Below, one piece after another: positions 22,718 to 36,657 of a stretch of DNA of 64,000 nt. Source of the stretch: Mesostigma viride (lineage: Eukaryota; Streptophyta; Mesostigmatophyceae; Mesostigmatales; Mesostigmataceae); contig RPFO01000022.1 of assembly GCA_009746045.1 (NCBI GenBank), positions 551,137-615,136 of the forward strand. Reading direction: 5' to 3'. Every line of letters begins with the position of its first letter. The stretch's first letter is position 1. The notes below the pieces were generated by a model that did no database searches, was not told the DNA's origin, and saw only the letters and a program-made list of their open reading frames with translations. Position numbers and translations under genes: made by a program.

Positions 22718-25700
22718 CTATTTCAGCTCGCCCCCAGCCAGTTCTTCTAGCATGGCAGCATAAACCTGGCTGAGGAGAGCCCAGCGTATGCGGTCCCAGC
22801 CCATGGCTGTTGTGAGCCACCCTTGTAATACTCTGTGTTTCGATGCTCACACTGCAGGGGACACAGCGATTGCGTATGATAAGGTTGTGTGTGGAGCCTT
22901 GTTGGCCCACGTGCAAGTCTCTCCGCTTCTTGTCCAGACAACAACGGGCCCGCAACAGGTTCAGAGGTGGCATTTGTACTCAGGTCCCCTGGGCTGTTGG
23001 GGGGGTGCCCTTGTTTTAATGCAGTCTCTTGTGGCTGGTGGGGATCACAGCATAGTGACCAATCCTTCCAGTCGGAGACAATGCCTGCATGCATTGCGTC
23101 GAGGACTGCCCGTGCCATTGCTGCAGGCAGCAACAGGGAAGGGCCAAGAAGTCACCAAGTGTGGGTGTCAAATGGTTGAAGTTACCAGCTCCATTCCTAT
23201 TGCTAGGGCAGGGGATGATGAAGATAGCACACTGTGCCAGGGTTTGTGAGAATAACATAGCCAGCCGTCAGAACGTATACCTGCACTCCACTTTTGCACG
23301 CATACCTGCACTGGCTGTGCTGTGTGACCCCCCTGGGTGATCCGACTCCAAATTTCTAGCGCTGCCTCGCAAGTCGCAAAACAAACGGCAAGGTCCCCGT
23401 TGACAGACCGAAACACGTGCACTTCTGAGTGTAGAATGCTTCTCATGGAACTTCTCTGCCTCAATGTGACTAATCTTGCAAACTCCCATCCAAAAAGGGA
23501 TCTGACAAGCTCACTATAACGGTACAGAACTCCCACTACAGACGGCCCTGGCACCATACCTGGAGGGCTGCCGCTACGTGTGCCAGCATCTCGCTGCAGG
23601 CCCCAAAATACCAGCAAGTGCTCACAGGGCACCGCGGGTGCAAACGCCAGCATAACCGCGAGTATCTCGGCAGGAACCAGCCCCACACCTTCGTCCTGGA
23701 TCACCACCAGGTCGCATGCGTTGTTGTTGGCGGCGTTACTGGTGGCGTTGTTGGTGACGTTGTTGCTGGCGCTGTGCCCATCTCGCCAGAGTCGTTGCAC
23801 GCTGTGTTGGATGCTGTCGCCGACACCGCGCAGAGGGTGGTGGGTGAGGCGTGCTGGGAACATGGCTTGAAGCAGCCGAAACGTGAGGTAGGAGCCTGAG
23901 GGTAGCGTCGACCTTGGCCCAGCCGTTGTCTGCGTGTCCTCATCCTCCTTTGGGACCATTGGACTTGAGAGAACATTAAAGCTGTTGTTGTAAGGATGCA
24001 CGTTTACCATGACAGCGCATGACAACATCACCCGCTCAATGCGTCAGGAATATGCCAAGAAAGCCGTATACGTTGGTCGTGCTAACAAAGAAAGGGCTGG
24101 TTGTACTAAAACACGACTGCCAAGCAGCGACCTCTGCTAAGAAAAAAGTCTAGGCTAAGAAAGCAACAACCAGCGAGCCAAAGACGGCGGCTTATCCCTT
24201 GTGGACCGTTGGCTTAGACAACAGAGTAACAACAAGCATTAACTACTTCTCCAACAGCCTTGAGGGGCCCCCTACGCCATATCGCCATCACAGCACCACC
24301 CATCAATGCGGCTAAGCAGCAAGACCCCCCCACCTGTGCACGTGCGTGCTGGCACCCGCATGCAGGAACAGCGCCGCAATTCGCGCGCTCTGCTCCCCGT
24401 CACCGTGCCCGGACGCCAGGCAGACGGTGCGGGGCTGATGCCGGACCGCATAGTGCAGCAGGGCTGCCACGTCGTGGGGAGGGCTGTCACTGTCTCCCGC
24501 ACAGCCGGTTGCGAACGTGCCGAGGAATGGTGGCGGACGGGCTCCGCGGGCGCCCTGGCTGGCAGGGTGTCCCTGGGGAAACAGGCAGTTGAAAAAGGCA
24601 TGTGGTAGTCAGTAATAGTGGGCACATGAGCTACCATGCCGTGACCTGATGGCCGGAACTCATGAATACGGTTGCCACAGCGGTTGTCATGGACGGAAGG
24701 TGCCGATTGGAGGGCGATCGTGGGACCATTCTTGCACCCCATTCTTATACCCCACAGGGGTCATCTTTAGATTGTGTATCCCAGACCTGGTTGCAACCCA
24801 CGTCACGGCCGATTGCTCACGCGCAAGGGAAAATCGAGAGGCAGGGATGGTTCAACAATAACAGCAAGCTTGTCAACAATCGGCAAGGGATAGCATGGAT
24901 GCGGTTAGGAGGCTCTACCCAAAGGAGAGGCCCGAAACTTCCACGGCTACTCTGTTGCTCCTTATATGTTCCCATGCCCCTTGGATACTACAAGGCCTGG
25001 GTCCCTGGGGATAAACAACCCTAATCTGACCACTGCCGCTAGATTTCAGAACGAAGAAGGAATTGTCAGTAGTATCGACCTGGGCTGTAAGCCCAAGTCC
25101 CCCAGCAAGTCTACTATGGTGACCGCCCTACGCATCTTACTCCTTAGATTTCATATGCCCCCCATCCAGCTCCTAAGCTTGCTCCCTATTCAATCCCTGA
25201 GTGCTGCCCTACCAAGCGCTGACATACGCCTTGAGCCTCTGCCTAGCATAATATGATCGTAGTAATACACTAACAAACTACGACCTCGATGATAGACTAA
25301 CCCTAATCATGGACCTCAGATGTTTAACCCCACCATGATCTGCCGCGCCGCTCCCAAGGCCAGCCACGTGGATCGCAGCGCGGCCCATGCCTCCCGCAGC
25401 ACGTGCAGAGCAGCATCGCCCCCCGACAGGGGTAAGCACGACCATCCGCCCGCACATTCCCCGCACCCAGATGACCTGGCACCCCCGTGGCCCGACCAAC
25501 TCCTGCTCGCCCCCGTACCCTCGGCGGTGCCACCTCGATAAATGCTGCAGCCATCATGCCCTGAGGGATTGATGTCACCATCACCTGAGCGGGGCGGCTT
25601 GTCCTGTGGTCCCCCTTGTGGCCCTGTTTGAGAATGTGCCTGATGCCCCGCCGGTTGTCCTCTTTCTGCCGCCTGTGGCTGGCTCGCGGGGCAGGCAGCA

Positions 25701-28700
25701 CCCCGTGGCTCCTCCGTACGCCCCCGTGGTCCGTTCCAACACGGATTGCTCGGAGGGCACGCGGCACCATCGAGCCGCTGCAGGGCGAGCTCCATGGACG
25801 CGCGTGCTGCGGCCATGAGGCCTGCCACGCGCGCATCCGCTGACATCATCCGCTCCGCCTGCCGAAAGGCCGCGAATGACCCTGTCAAGAGCCGGCGGGA
25901 CAGCGCAAGCGCGTTAGCGGTGCAAGGGCTGGGTGTGCAGCACTCTGCAGCGTGCTGGCTGTTCATGGTACTGCCATCGCTGGTGCTATTCGTGCTGCTT
26001 CTGTCGTTGGTGCTGCCATTGCTGCCCGCAGGGGCCTTAGGACCAGGGTTAGTTCGTTCTATGGTGGCAGCATCTGCCGGCCAATCAATTCCAAGACCGG
26101 CCGCGCCAACCATCGCCCAGTGGCGTGCCACACAGAGGAGCTCCTCGATGTTGCCAGGGTGCCTCACGGCGCCCTGCCAGCAGGCTTCTGCAGCCTCCTC
26201 GTCCGTCTGGCTTTCTTCCCGAATGCGCGGCTCACTTTCAGGCACCTCACTTCGAGGCACCTTGTTTGGGGTGACCTTGCTCTGCGGCGCCTTGCTCTGT
26301 GGCGACTTACTTTGAGGGACCCCCCCCCGAGGGACCCCCCGATGAGGGCCGCTCCCACACAGTGGCCAGGACTCCAGCTCAGCCTCTGTCACCTGCGGGA
26401 GGAGAAGTGACCAGGGGAGGAGGGGACGGCTGGACGTGGCATCCACAAGCGGAATGGTTGAGGAAGAAGAGTTGCTACTAGGGGGAATGATGGGGCTGCC
26501 AGCGGTGTCGGGCAGCAGTTTCTCCAGCAGCATGCGCAGGCGCGTGACGTTTACGGTGACCGGCTCCAGAAAAGAGCGCGGTGCAACCCCTGTCAGCGCC
26601 GCGTAGTGGAGGTCCAGGGACTCAGACAGGTGGCGGTATGTCTCATGGACCGGCTCAGGCAGGGTGACCTGAGGGGTGCCAGGGATGACACACGCAGGTC
26701 AGGGACCGAGTTATTGATCTCGTTCAGTGCTTGAGTAGTTTGCAAAAAAGGGGGGTAAAAAAAATATAACAATAGCAGTAGCATAGCATAGTAGAGAGTA
26801 GCAGTTAATATAGTAGATAGTAGTTAGTATAGTAGATATTTGTTAATATAGTAGAGAGTACTGGTGCTCGAACACCGTCCCGAGTGGGTTTTTGGGTGGG
26901 CAGGAGGGGCAGAGGGAGAAAGGACAAGCAGCCAGCGGTACAGAAGGGAGGGAACCGCAAACATGAGTGCTTGCCGATGGCAGGTGCGGCAGGCCCAGGG
27001 AGCCTGGTAAATGCTGGCGGAAGCCGCCTGGTTGCACATGGGCAAGAGTGCACACGGGCAACCATGCCATTGGTAGCCAGGAAATGGCAGGTGCAGAAGC
27101 ATGTGGTGGGCAGGGATGACACGCACAGCATACCTCACTCAACTGACTACTCTGCCCTGTGACGTGACGTGACCCATGAGCCATGGATTACTGCACTACA
27201 AACGTTTTCGACACCCATTTCAATCATGTTCCCAACCATGGTGGCCATCGACCACGGTGGCAAGCCAATTACAACAAGAGCGAAATGTTAGCAAGTACAC
27301 CATGCTCGCAAGTACACCATGCTGGCAAGTACACCACCATCAGCCCCCATCCTGCCCCATTTTCCCACTCCACCAAGATCATGAAACACACCACTTGTAT
27401 CCGTCCCCCCCCGACACCCACCTCGATGACGGCGGTGCCAGGTGTGCAGAACACAACGTTGGCAAGCGCGCCGCCATGCACGCCCACGACCACCCTTGCG
27501 CGCAGAAACACGTCCCTGGTGGCCTCCATGTCGTGCTTATCGCCATCAAAGGGAAGCACCTGCAGGCCTCGGCGTGCCGCCACGTCTGCCAGCACCCGCT
27601 TGACGGCCTCCTCGTTCACTATCGACCGCGCGAGGTGGGCCCCGCGGTGTATCAGCACCACATAGGGGCGGTCCCGCAGGCACAGGAAGCCGGGGGAGGG
27701 GTGGTGGGAGGGGGGAAGATTCCCTAGTGAATCATCCCAACGTTCGGAGGTGGGGTGAGTTTCTTCGTTCCTTGTAGCTCTCGTCTCGGAAGCAGTGGCA
27801 GTGCCGCCATTGGCTGGTGACAGTGACGTCCCCAGCAGCGCCACTCGCAATGCCTGCAGTGCGGCCCGCGGTGGCTTCCAGATCCTGTGGGCATTGGTCC
27901 CTTTGCCCGGCTGCCCAGACAGAGGCCTCCAATCCACGTAGAGCAGGCTGCGTGCCCGCACGAGGCTACCAGGCTCCATCTTGTAGGGGATAAGCCTGTT
28001 CGCGTCGCAGTTGGTGTGCAGCAAAGAGCAAGCAAGCCACACCCAGGGGCATATGCGTGTAAATAGAAGCAAAAGAGAAGTGCGAGTGCGTTTGCACTAC
28101 ACTTCACTGTGCAGCTGTCTGAGAGCTCGACGCTCGACCCGTCAATAGGTATTAGAAAATTTGCGGTAGGTATTGGAAAATAAGATTGTGTTTGACAGCA
28201 CCAGCTCAGGTAGTGGCATGGCAGGCGAAAGGGCATCACAGTGCACGTAGGTCGTAGGTCCATACAGCAGGCACTTACATCAGCCTACCAGCATCCGGCA
28301 AGAGAAATTATTTCAGCACGCATTCAAAGTGTCGCAACTGTCATTTTCATGGCCCAATACCCACCTAACCACGCCAGCCAAGTTTGAAGGACCACTCCCA
28401 GATATTCTTTACTAACAGATCTCCCTTTCACCCAGATGCTCCTTACCTACGGTAGTACTGTTGTGTAAGCAGAATGTGTAATAAGAATGTATAGTAAGAA
28501 TGTGCTCATGAACAAGCCAGTCAATCCCAGCCAGGCTCAATCAGTCTACCCACGATTTGTGCATATGAATAAATCGTTCTCCATTAGACTCATTCAAGCT
28601 AGAAAGACATTGTCAAACAATGCCTGCCCACCTGCCGGCATCCATCCAGCGGCTCAACCCCAGTAGCCGCAGGGACCGCGCCACAAAGGCCAGGCCAGCA

Positions 28701-31700
28701 TCAGGGACCAGCAGGCGCAGGCCAGAGTCCGCCTGCAGGTAGGGCTTGAGGTACAGCAGGCGTGGCAGGCTCTCCAACACCCAGTGGTAGTAGCTGTGGG
28801 AGTTATAGACCAGGATGCTGCCAAAACACATGCCAGGGGGCACCCAGAAACAACAAGAGGGCACGCGGTGATGACAAGGAGTGACATGAGGGGTGCAGTG
28901 AAGGAAAGGGGGTCCTAGTAGTCACTGTCCCCAGGTGACCCCGCAGGGGCAGGCACATCAAATGAGAAGATGCCAACCGTAGCGGCAAGTCACTCCCACG
29001 CTATCATGGGAGCTATGGATGCAGAATGACAACCTTGGGCGCCTCGGTGCATGGACCGGAAGGAATTAAAAACGCCCCTTGCGGAGCTTGTCAGGACGGT
29101 GGGCAGAGTCAAACGAGCATGCATCCACACACATGCATCTGGATTGTCACAGGTCACAGCCCTGCTTTCCACACTTGCTGCATCCACCATGTCCACGGCA
29201 TCCTGCAAGGTACTGGTGCTCCACGGATGCCAGTGCCAGCGCCAGGTACCCCTGGGTGTATACGCTGAGATCCACCGCCAGCACGCGCTGGCCCGCACGG
29301 ATGTCCGCCAGCACCTCGACCGACGTCTCGTACACGACAAGAGTTATGCTGGCATTGGAGGGAATGGAGGCTTTCACTCTCTGGTATGTGACAACATCCT
29401 CCACTAAAATCGCAATACTGCACCCCACTTGAGGCTCCCACTTGAGGCTTGCACCGCGGCCGCAAGGTTGGCAAGCACAGGCAGCACGTCTGCACTCATC
29501 CCTGATTCCACGGCTGCCTTCTGCGCCATATGGCACCGGCTTGGCCACCGGGAGTCTATCGCATTCACCTCACCAGTCGTGACTAGGGCATCACATCAAA
29601 TACGTCGACAGCACCAGGAACGGCCATCATGACATGAGCCACCAATTTCTCCTTGCAGTCGACATTACCTTGCCACGCGGTCATGCATAACCGGCAAACT
29701 CAGGGTGGAGCCCTTGCTTGGCAACCCCTGGCTTCCGCTAGCATAAGCGCCTCCACCAGCAGCACCACGGCCGCAGCCACCACACTCCTGCAACAAGCCT
29801 GCCCCCCTGGGGGCCCCTTCCTCGGCGGCCCACTGTGCCCCATGGTCCCTGGCAGCGTCGCACAGGGGGGTAGTGTACGCGCCCGCCGCCACGTACAAGT
29901 GGCACCGCGTGCTGATGGCGGGAAATCGGCCCGACACGTGCACGTTGGTGACGTTCAGCAGGAGCACCTCAGGCTCCTCGCGCAGGCTCATGCCTAGCCC
30001 GACCCCGACGTGGCACCCATCGCCCCATATCGGCCGATCGGTGACCGCTTCTGGCGTTGGCTCTCGCGGGTCGGATGCCGGACTTTTCTTACCAACTCCA
30101 AGGTCCTCCCCCCCGTCCGCATGCGCTGCCTGGGTGCCCCCCTCTGCCAGACTAGAACGGTCACCCGGTGCCGGATGGTTGAGCATATGGTGGCATCCCC
30201 CTGCAGAAGGAGAGGCCGTGCGGGTGGGAACATGCACACATGGATCGCAGGTCTGCTGGCCCCAAGTGTCCCTCCCCTCCTGGGAGCCGTATGTCCCAGG
30301 ATGGCCCGCACTGCCCTCACCACTGCCATCCTTGCGGCAGCTCCTGCCAGCCCCCAGCAGGTACATGCCCTGCGGCGGGGGGAATATGGCGACTGGATCC
30401 GCCCCCGCTAGCCCAGCCCACAGACCCGGCAGCTCCTCCCCAGGACTAGCCACCGTGGGCTGTGACTGCCCAAACACAGAGGGAGCCGAGGGGTCTGGGT
30501 CCAACACCTTAACGATGCAGAAGGGTGGATGCTTGCTGCTGGCATCTGCAGGTGCACACCAACCTGCCGCCTGGCCTTCACGTTCACCCTGGGATCTCCC
30601 TTGTTTTTCAGCAGATTGAGGCTGCTCTTCCACCCGCCAGCTGTGCACGACCTTAAGCACACAGCCGCCATCGGCTGCGTGGGCCCCTTGCCCTCTCTGG
30701 CGGGATCCATCCCCCTCGCTGGTGCCACCTGGCACTCCCCCCTCCCCATGCCGGTCCTTGTTTGCGGTCGACACCGCAGCCACCTGTGCCGCTTCGAGCC
30801 ATGCACTAGCATCCGTCCCCAGCCGGAGAAAGTGGGCGTACAGTGTTGCATCTATGGCAGCTGCCGGGGTGGACCTGGGGGACCCTGCGCCAGCACTCCC
30901 CCCGTTGCTAAGAGGGCTGCCTTGCGACACCGTGGCGCCACCGGGCTGCAGCAGCGCCAGGGCCCCAGCCCAGAGCTCCTCCGCGTGCAGGCCCTGCTGC
31001 AGGAACAGGTAGAGGCCCACCTGGCGCAGCATCCCACAATCATTGGGAGCCAGCATAAATGCGGCCACAGCGTGCAGCAACCCCGGCTGTGACGACGCCG
31101 GCATCCCGTAGAGCACGTGCGAAAGCGCCTGGTGAGTGTCCGCCTGGGAGGGGTCCAGGTACAAGGAGCGCAGCAGGGAGCGGCGCGCGAGGTCCTCGGC
31201 ACCAGCCACGCGCGAGAGGGACGCACCGAGTAATGCTAGCGCCCCCGCAGCCTTGGGGTAGCCCTCCCCCGACGCGTCCCGCCCCCCCGTGACAAGTGCC
31301 TGCAGGAAGCTGTACATGGAGAGGGCGTTGGAGGATGATGCTGGGGGTGGCGGGAATAGGCTCCTTGGTCCGCCCCCCCCATCCTCTCCTGCCTCATCCG
31401 GGGAAAGGAGAGACGAAGCGGGTGAGGGTGAGGGCGAGGGTGAAGGTGAGGGAGATGGAGAGGGCGGGTTCGGAATGGGTGCCTCTGCAGCAGACCCGTG
31501 CGCTAGTCCCATGTTAAAATGGGCGGCGGGGATGCAGGGGTTCCCCTTAAGCACGGCTCGGAAGCACTCCAGCGCCAGGTCTTGCCGGGGGGGTGTACTG
31601 CGGCGATGGCCGATCGCCTTCCAGAAGAGTGCCAGGAGGGGTTGAGGGCCGTCGCAATCGTGGTCACAGCCGCTGGCAGAGGAGATGATTTGGGTACTGG

Positions 31701-34700
31701 CAGCGTCACCGTCCTGCGTGTCCCTCCTTCCCTTGTTTGAAGCGCACCAGGGGCAGCCGCCGCTGACACTTGATGTGGCCGCCCATACCCGTCCTCCATC
31801 TCTTCCTTCATATTCTGCTTTACTACCATCAAGGCTATAAGATCCGTAATTGGTTTTATCATGGCTACTATCATGGCTGTTAGCATTTCTTAACCTCTCT
31901 CCTCGCCCCTCCCATGAGCCATCTCCTCCACCGCTCCCCTTCCCTGCCGCTGGCGCCACTTCCTCTTCTGCAGATGCCTGCGACCGCCCCGGCGCCGAAT
32001 ACATACAAGCCTCACCCCCACGCCCCTGGCCAGGGAGCATCCCCAGGGATTCCGCCAGACGGTGACGTGCGCCACAAGAAGACACCGTGCGTGCCACACT
32101 GGCCACCATGAGAGGGGAGCGCGCCCAACCAACCAGCGCCGCGGGGGTGAACACTTGGGCACTGACCACTGTCCCTGGCTGCATCGCGGGAAGTGTCCAC
32201 GTCACCTTGCCCTCTTCGGTCAGCACCAGGCTGGCATCCGTGGGGCCGTCCTCCACCTTTCGGCCGTCCCCAGAGGGGGCCACACGTTGCCACGGACCCC
32301 CTCGCGGAGACGACGCAGGCACCTTGTCTTTGTCATTACCGTGCAAAGGTTTGGATGATGGGTGGGATGAACACATCGCCGAGGTAGTCTCCTGGCCCTC
32401 ATCTGGGCAAGCGACAAATGGTGCGCTCCGCTCATCTGCTTCCATGCAACAGGGAAGGTGATGGCCGTGACGGCAGCTGGAGCCATGTGGAGGCCAAGGG
32501 GAGGGCACTGGGGGGAGGACGAGCACATGGCAGGATGGATGCTGGCGCACGTGCAGCGCAGACAGTGGCGTGGCCTTGCCAGGATGGCAGGCACCTTCCT
32601 GCCGCCCTGGTAGCAAGCATGCGTGCACGTGCTGAATGGCGGCAGCGGGGCTGTACAATTGAGGGTGACCCGGGGGATAAGTGACACACCCACTTGAACT
32701 TGTGACTAGAGAGGCGGGGGATGTGGCATCTGGCTGCGCGCAAGCACGAAGAGGGTCCCTTGAACCCCTCGGCGATGAGCTATGCTCATTTTCTTGCCCA
32801 TCTGCGTTGGCTGTTTCATTCTGGCAGCCGTGCTTGTTCAGGAACTGCCGTTCTTCAAGCCCCTCCAACCATTCCAATCCCCTCGCCATCTCACCAAGGT
32901 ATCGGCTCATGGCTCGTGCGCCATGGGACGCGACAAGCGATGGACTGCCGCCACCTGTCCACCGCAACACCTGTGCGCCCGTGCCATCGCTGGGCGCCGT
33001 GCTGGCCGACGCACCTGGCACGCTGCCTGCGGCGGCCCTTGGTTGGCCACTAGCATCCATCCCGAGCTGTCTCTGGCACTCCGCATCATTCAAGCGGATA
33101 AAGCTGACGACGACACCCTCGCATGCTTGACCGCCACCGCCCACCCGCCCACTCGCCCCTACCCTGCCAGGACTACTACCCCCATCATCCAATGGCCCAT
33201 CCTTCCCATCCTCACTATCCCCACAACTGCCCTGATCGTGACAACTGCTTGGACCTGGCGCACCCGTCGGCGAGCACAGCCCCTCCCCACTGGCAGGGGC
33301 CCAACCCAAGATGCGGCCATCCCCTGCCCCAAACGGATCCCGCTGGAATGCCACCTCTCCCGACTCCACCAGCAGCACCGACAGATCCCGCCAAAACCTC
33401 GCCCGCGGCTGGTCCCCAGGGAGAGGAGGGCGGTGGTCCACGCGATCCGTGGCGCCCCCTGCGGCGGCATCAGAGGCATCGCCCCTGCCGTTGACCCTGA
33501 GGGTGCGGGCCCAGGAGGCAGCCTGCTCCACCAGCGATGCGGCTGATGCGAAGATGCGCGGCCAAGCGCCAGGTGGCGCACTGTCATTGTCGTACAATTG
33601 GTGGCACGAGCACGGGGCGTCATGGCCGTGCTCCTGCCACCTGGTGGCCTCTCCCTCCTCTCCCGTCCTGGTATCCTTCCCTGCCTGCTCTGCCTGCTCT
33701 CCCTTCCCTTGCTTTGCCTCACACCCCGCAGCACCGTGGAAGCCACCACGGTGGCCGTGCATAGACCCAGCAGTTCCACTCCCTTCCCCTTGCTGGCTTG
33801 GTACATGGTCTCCACACCGGCAAGGGCACGACTTGTCCCCGCGGTCTGCACACATGGACACCCTCTCATCACCAGGGCTGCCAGCACACACCAACAATGG
33901 CGTGGGCCGCCGCACCGCATCCTTGCTTTCTTCTTGTCCATTTTGATGGTGCTGGGGGTGACCGTCCCCCTCCGTGGGCCCTCTGGCAGTGCCCGTGGCT
34001 GTTGGTGTGACTGGCGTTGCTGGCATCGCGGCGGCAGGGTACAGCGTGGCCGTGCCGTCGGCATGCATTACCGCGACCGCCGTGTCCAGCGACGCAACGG
34101 GGAGCAAACTCTCCAACGTCACCGCCACCGCCTTGGCTGCGGCCGCCTCTTCCTTTCTGATGGCTCTTCCTTCTCCAGCCCCGGCCACTGCTCCTTGTTC
34201 AGCAGCCCCCGTGACGGCACCCGCAGCAGCACAGGTAGCTGTACCCTTCTGCGCACTACCCTTCTGTGCACCATCCATATGGGCAGTGCCCATGTGCGGC
34301 CGCTGCCTGCCGCGTGCGCCTTGCTGTGGGTCCCCGTACTGCCTGCTGGCATCCCCCCTCACCGCGTGGCCAGCGATCCCCCAGGGGTGCGGGTCAAAGG
34401 GGGGGAGAAGCACCACCAGCTTGCGCGCGGGCGGTGCGTCCGCTAATGGCTGACACCTGGCATCGGGGGAGGATAAGGGGACCTGGCCAGGAGAGCCATC
34501 CATGTCGCAATCACCACCACCATACTCACCACCGCCATCATGGTCGACATTCTTAGCCCGTCCGGCACCGCATTCAAGAGCAGCGCCACCGCCCTGCCCA
34601 GCACACTGGCTGGTGCCTGGCGAGGCGCTGGCAGGGCTGGGCCCGGCTGCATCGCGCAGGGGTACCCTGCCTTGTGATGGCCGCTTGTCCACAACGTGCT

Positions 34701-36657
34701 TGCGTCCGCCACATCCATCGTCCCTGTAACGTATGCCAGCAGCGGATGGTCCGCCTTGCCAGGCCATAGCGCCCGTGCCCTCCTCCATGGCCAGGGCCAC
34801 TGCGAGCTTGGCCGTTTGTTCGTGCCGTTGCCATCCCACCACCACCGGAGGGGGGAGGGGTCGCATGGGACTGGATTCAGCTCCTCGATGCCATTCTGAT
34901 GGGAGAGTGAGACGGTATGAACTGTCCTCTCGCGACAGGTGTCTCAATGCCAGCATGGGTCCCTGTCCACCATCAAGTACCATGACGGTTTCCATTAGCT
35001 GGTTGCCGCGTGTGCCAGCATCCGCTTGGCCAACAGCGCCACCCAGCTCCGACTCAGAGCCCTGCCGGCTGCCTGGCTCCGCCTGTTTGTCGTCCTGGGA
35101 GGGATCCGCACCGGGACCGTTCCTGCTGGCATCCGCGACTGCTGGTGCATCCTTGCCTCTTGATCTACGAAACCTCGCAGTTGCGTTTGATTCCGTAGCC
35201 TGCGACGGGTAGGTAACCACACGGCCCAAGGTGGCGGATGCCAGCACCTGGGCTTGCAGCGGCACGTCAGCCTCCTCTGCCACGAGGGTGATCACAGGAC
35301 CGAAACGGGCAGCCGCTCGGGTGACGGCGGCTTGTAGTGCTGCGTTCATGGCTTCCGCGTAGCGCCTCACGCCACTAATGCAGCCGCCCACGATGGATGG
35401 GCACGGTGCCCGCATCCCCATCAGGGGCGCAATGCCATCCAACTCATGGGTAGGGCAAGCGTTACTGGGGTTGCGTTGTGAGGCGGTAACACCCGTGCTT
35501 GCAGGTGCAGGGAAGTGCAGCAAGTCTCGTAGTGAGTCCGCTGGGTAAGGCATGCTTCCGTCAGGGGAGGCGACACCCAGCCGAGCATTCCCCCCCTGTT
35601 GGAGCAGGAACAGGGATGTGCAGTTGCCGCCGCGTGTGGCATCGACGGGGCCATCGCCGCCGATGTGTCTCGTGCAGCAGAATAGACCCGGCGCCGCAAA
35701 GGGGTCACCCAGGAACAAGACCTGAGAGATGTCTGCCACGAGGACGTGGGTCCCTGGGTACTCCCTGGGGACAGGGACGTGGGCACGCGCGTAGTGTGTA
35801 TACACGCATGGAAGCACACAATGAGAGAAGAGTGGCAGGAGGTATGAGATGAGTGTGGCAAGAGTAGGGGAACGACACGATTGTGGGCTGGCACCCCGGC
35901 CAGGTGTGAGGTGTGCCCTAGCCTGGGCAACACCTGATACAACCAGAAACCAGCGCAGTGGGCCAAACGGGCAGCGGCAACGGCTCTGACGTGCTACCAT
36001 TTTAACAAATGCATGCATGGCAACATGAAATAAGTCACCCATGGTTCTGTACCACGATGAGCTGCGTCATTCAGAGAACGAGGCAGGGAGAAAAATGAAC
36101 AAATCGCCAAACGATAAATATGCACGAAGTTTGAAAGAGCACGTGGTCAGAAAACATATCGCCGGGTGGGGGCAGCATCGAAAGTTAAACCATATTATGG
36201 CAGGCAACCTGCGCACAACTTGCCATGGGTAGCTCAGTCCACTGCCAGGGAATGTAACAACCGTGAGTACCTGTCTATCAAATGCTGCCTATTCAAACGC
36301 GACACACCTTTCAAATGTTTTCAGCATTTCGCTTAACGCTCCAAAACGGAGCAAATTCGAGTGAGAAAAGGCGTGCAGGATGTCATTTTTCCTCGTTACC
36401 CGGTAGAAGCTTGTTCCCACACGCGACACGAATCTCCGGGCAGAACCGGGAAGGTTCTCAGCCACGATAAATACACGGGCTTGAGGAATGTTACTGTGAA
36501 TGCTGCCCAGAAATACTCGCAATTGCCAGCTATCCGTGTTCTCGCCATACCCGATAACTATCTTGCCCGGCGTGGCCACGGAGTCCTCACGGCTGAATCC
36601 CAAAACAGCCGAAGTTCCCGCAAAGAAAAGAAGGAGCAAACCGGCTGTTATATTCAT
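22718..36657 (-). CDS. Large multidomain glycosyltransferase: N-terminal GT-like segment, TPR-like region, GT61 domain
   Basis: Exon 1 (36657-36308) starts with a signal peptide or anchor (MNITAGLLLLFFAGTSAVLG), then DSWQLRVFLGSIHSNIPQAR. It splices in phase 2 to exon 2 (from 35764), which reads REYPGTHVLVADISQVLFLG DPF, like the Asp-containing sugar-nucleotide site of nucleotide-diphospho-sugar transferases. Exon 2 stays open to about 29750. It holds long low-complexity stretches, a PSPSPSP run and TPR-like helices (AEDLARRSLLRSLYLDPSQA), and ends in EVLLLNVTNVHVSGRFPAIS. GT61 motifs follow in later exons: YNSHSYYHWVLESLPRLLYL (28800-28720), VLIHRGAHLARSIVNEEAVK and VVGVHGGALANVVF (27660-27430), and HLSESLDLHYAALTG (26670 on). 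After 25316 come further exons of unknown fold and a last exon 22806-22718 (GWDRIRWALLSQVYAAMLEE, stop). It should act in the secretory pathway on glycoproteins or wall polymers. Not all junctions were resolved; it could be two genes. Confidence 0.6.

Noticed and set aside
29873-35852. Long plus-strand frames opposite the glycosyltransferase exon (for example 248 and 282 codons)
   Set aside because: They are antisense shadows of GC-rich coding sequence with no domain and no splice logic.
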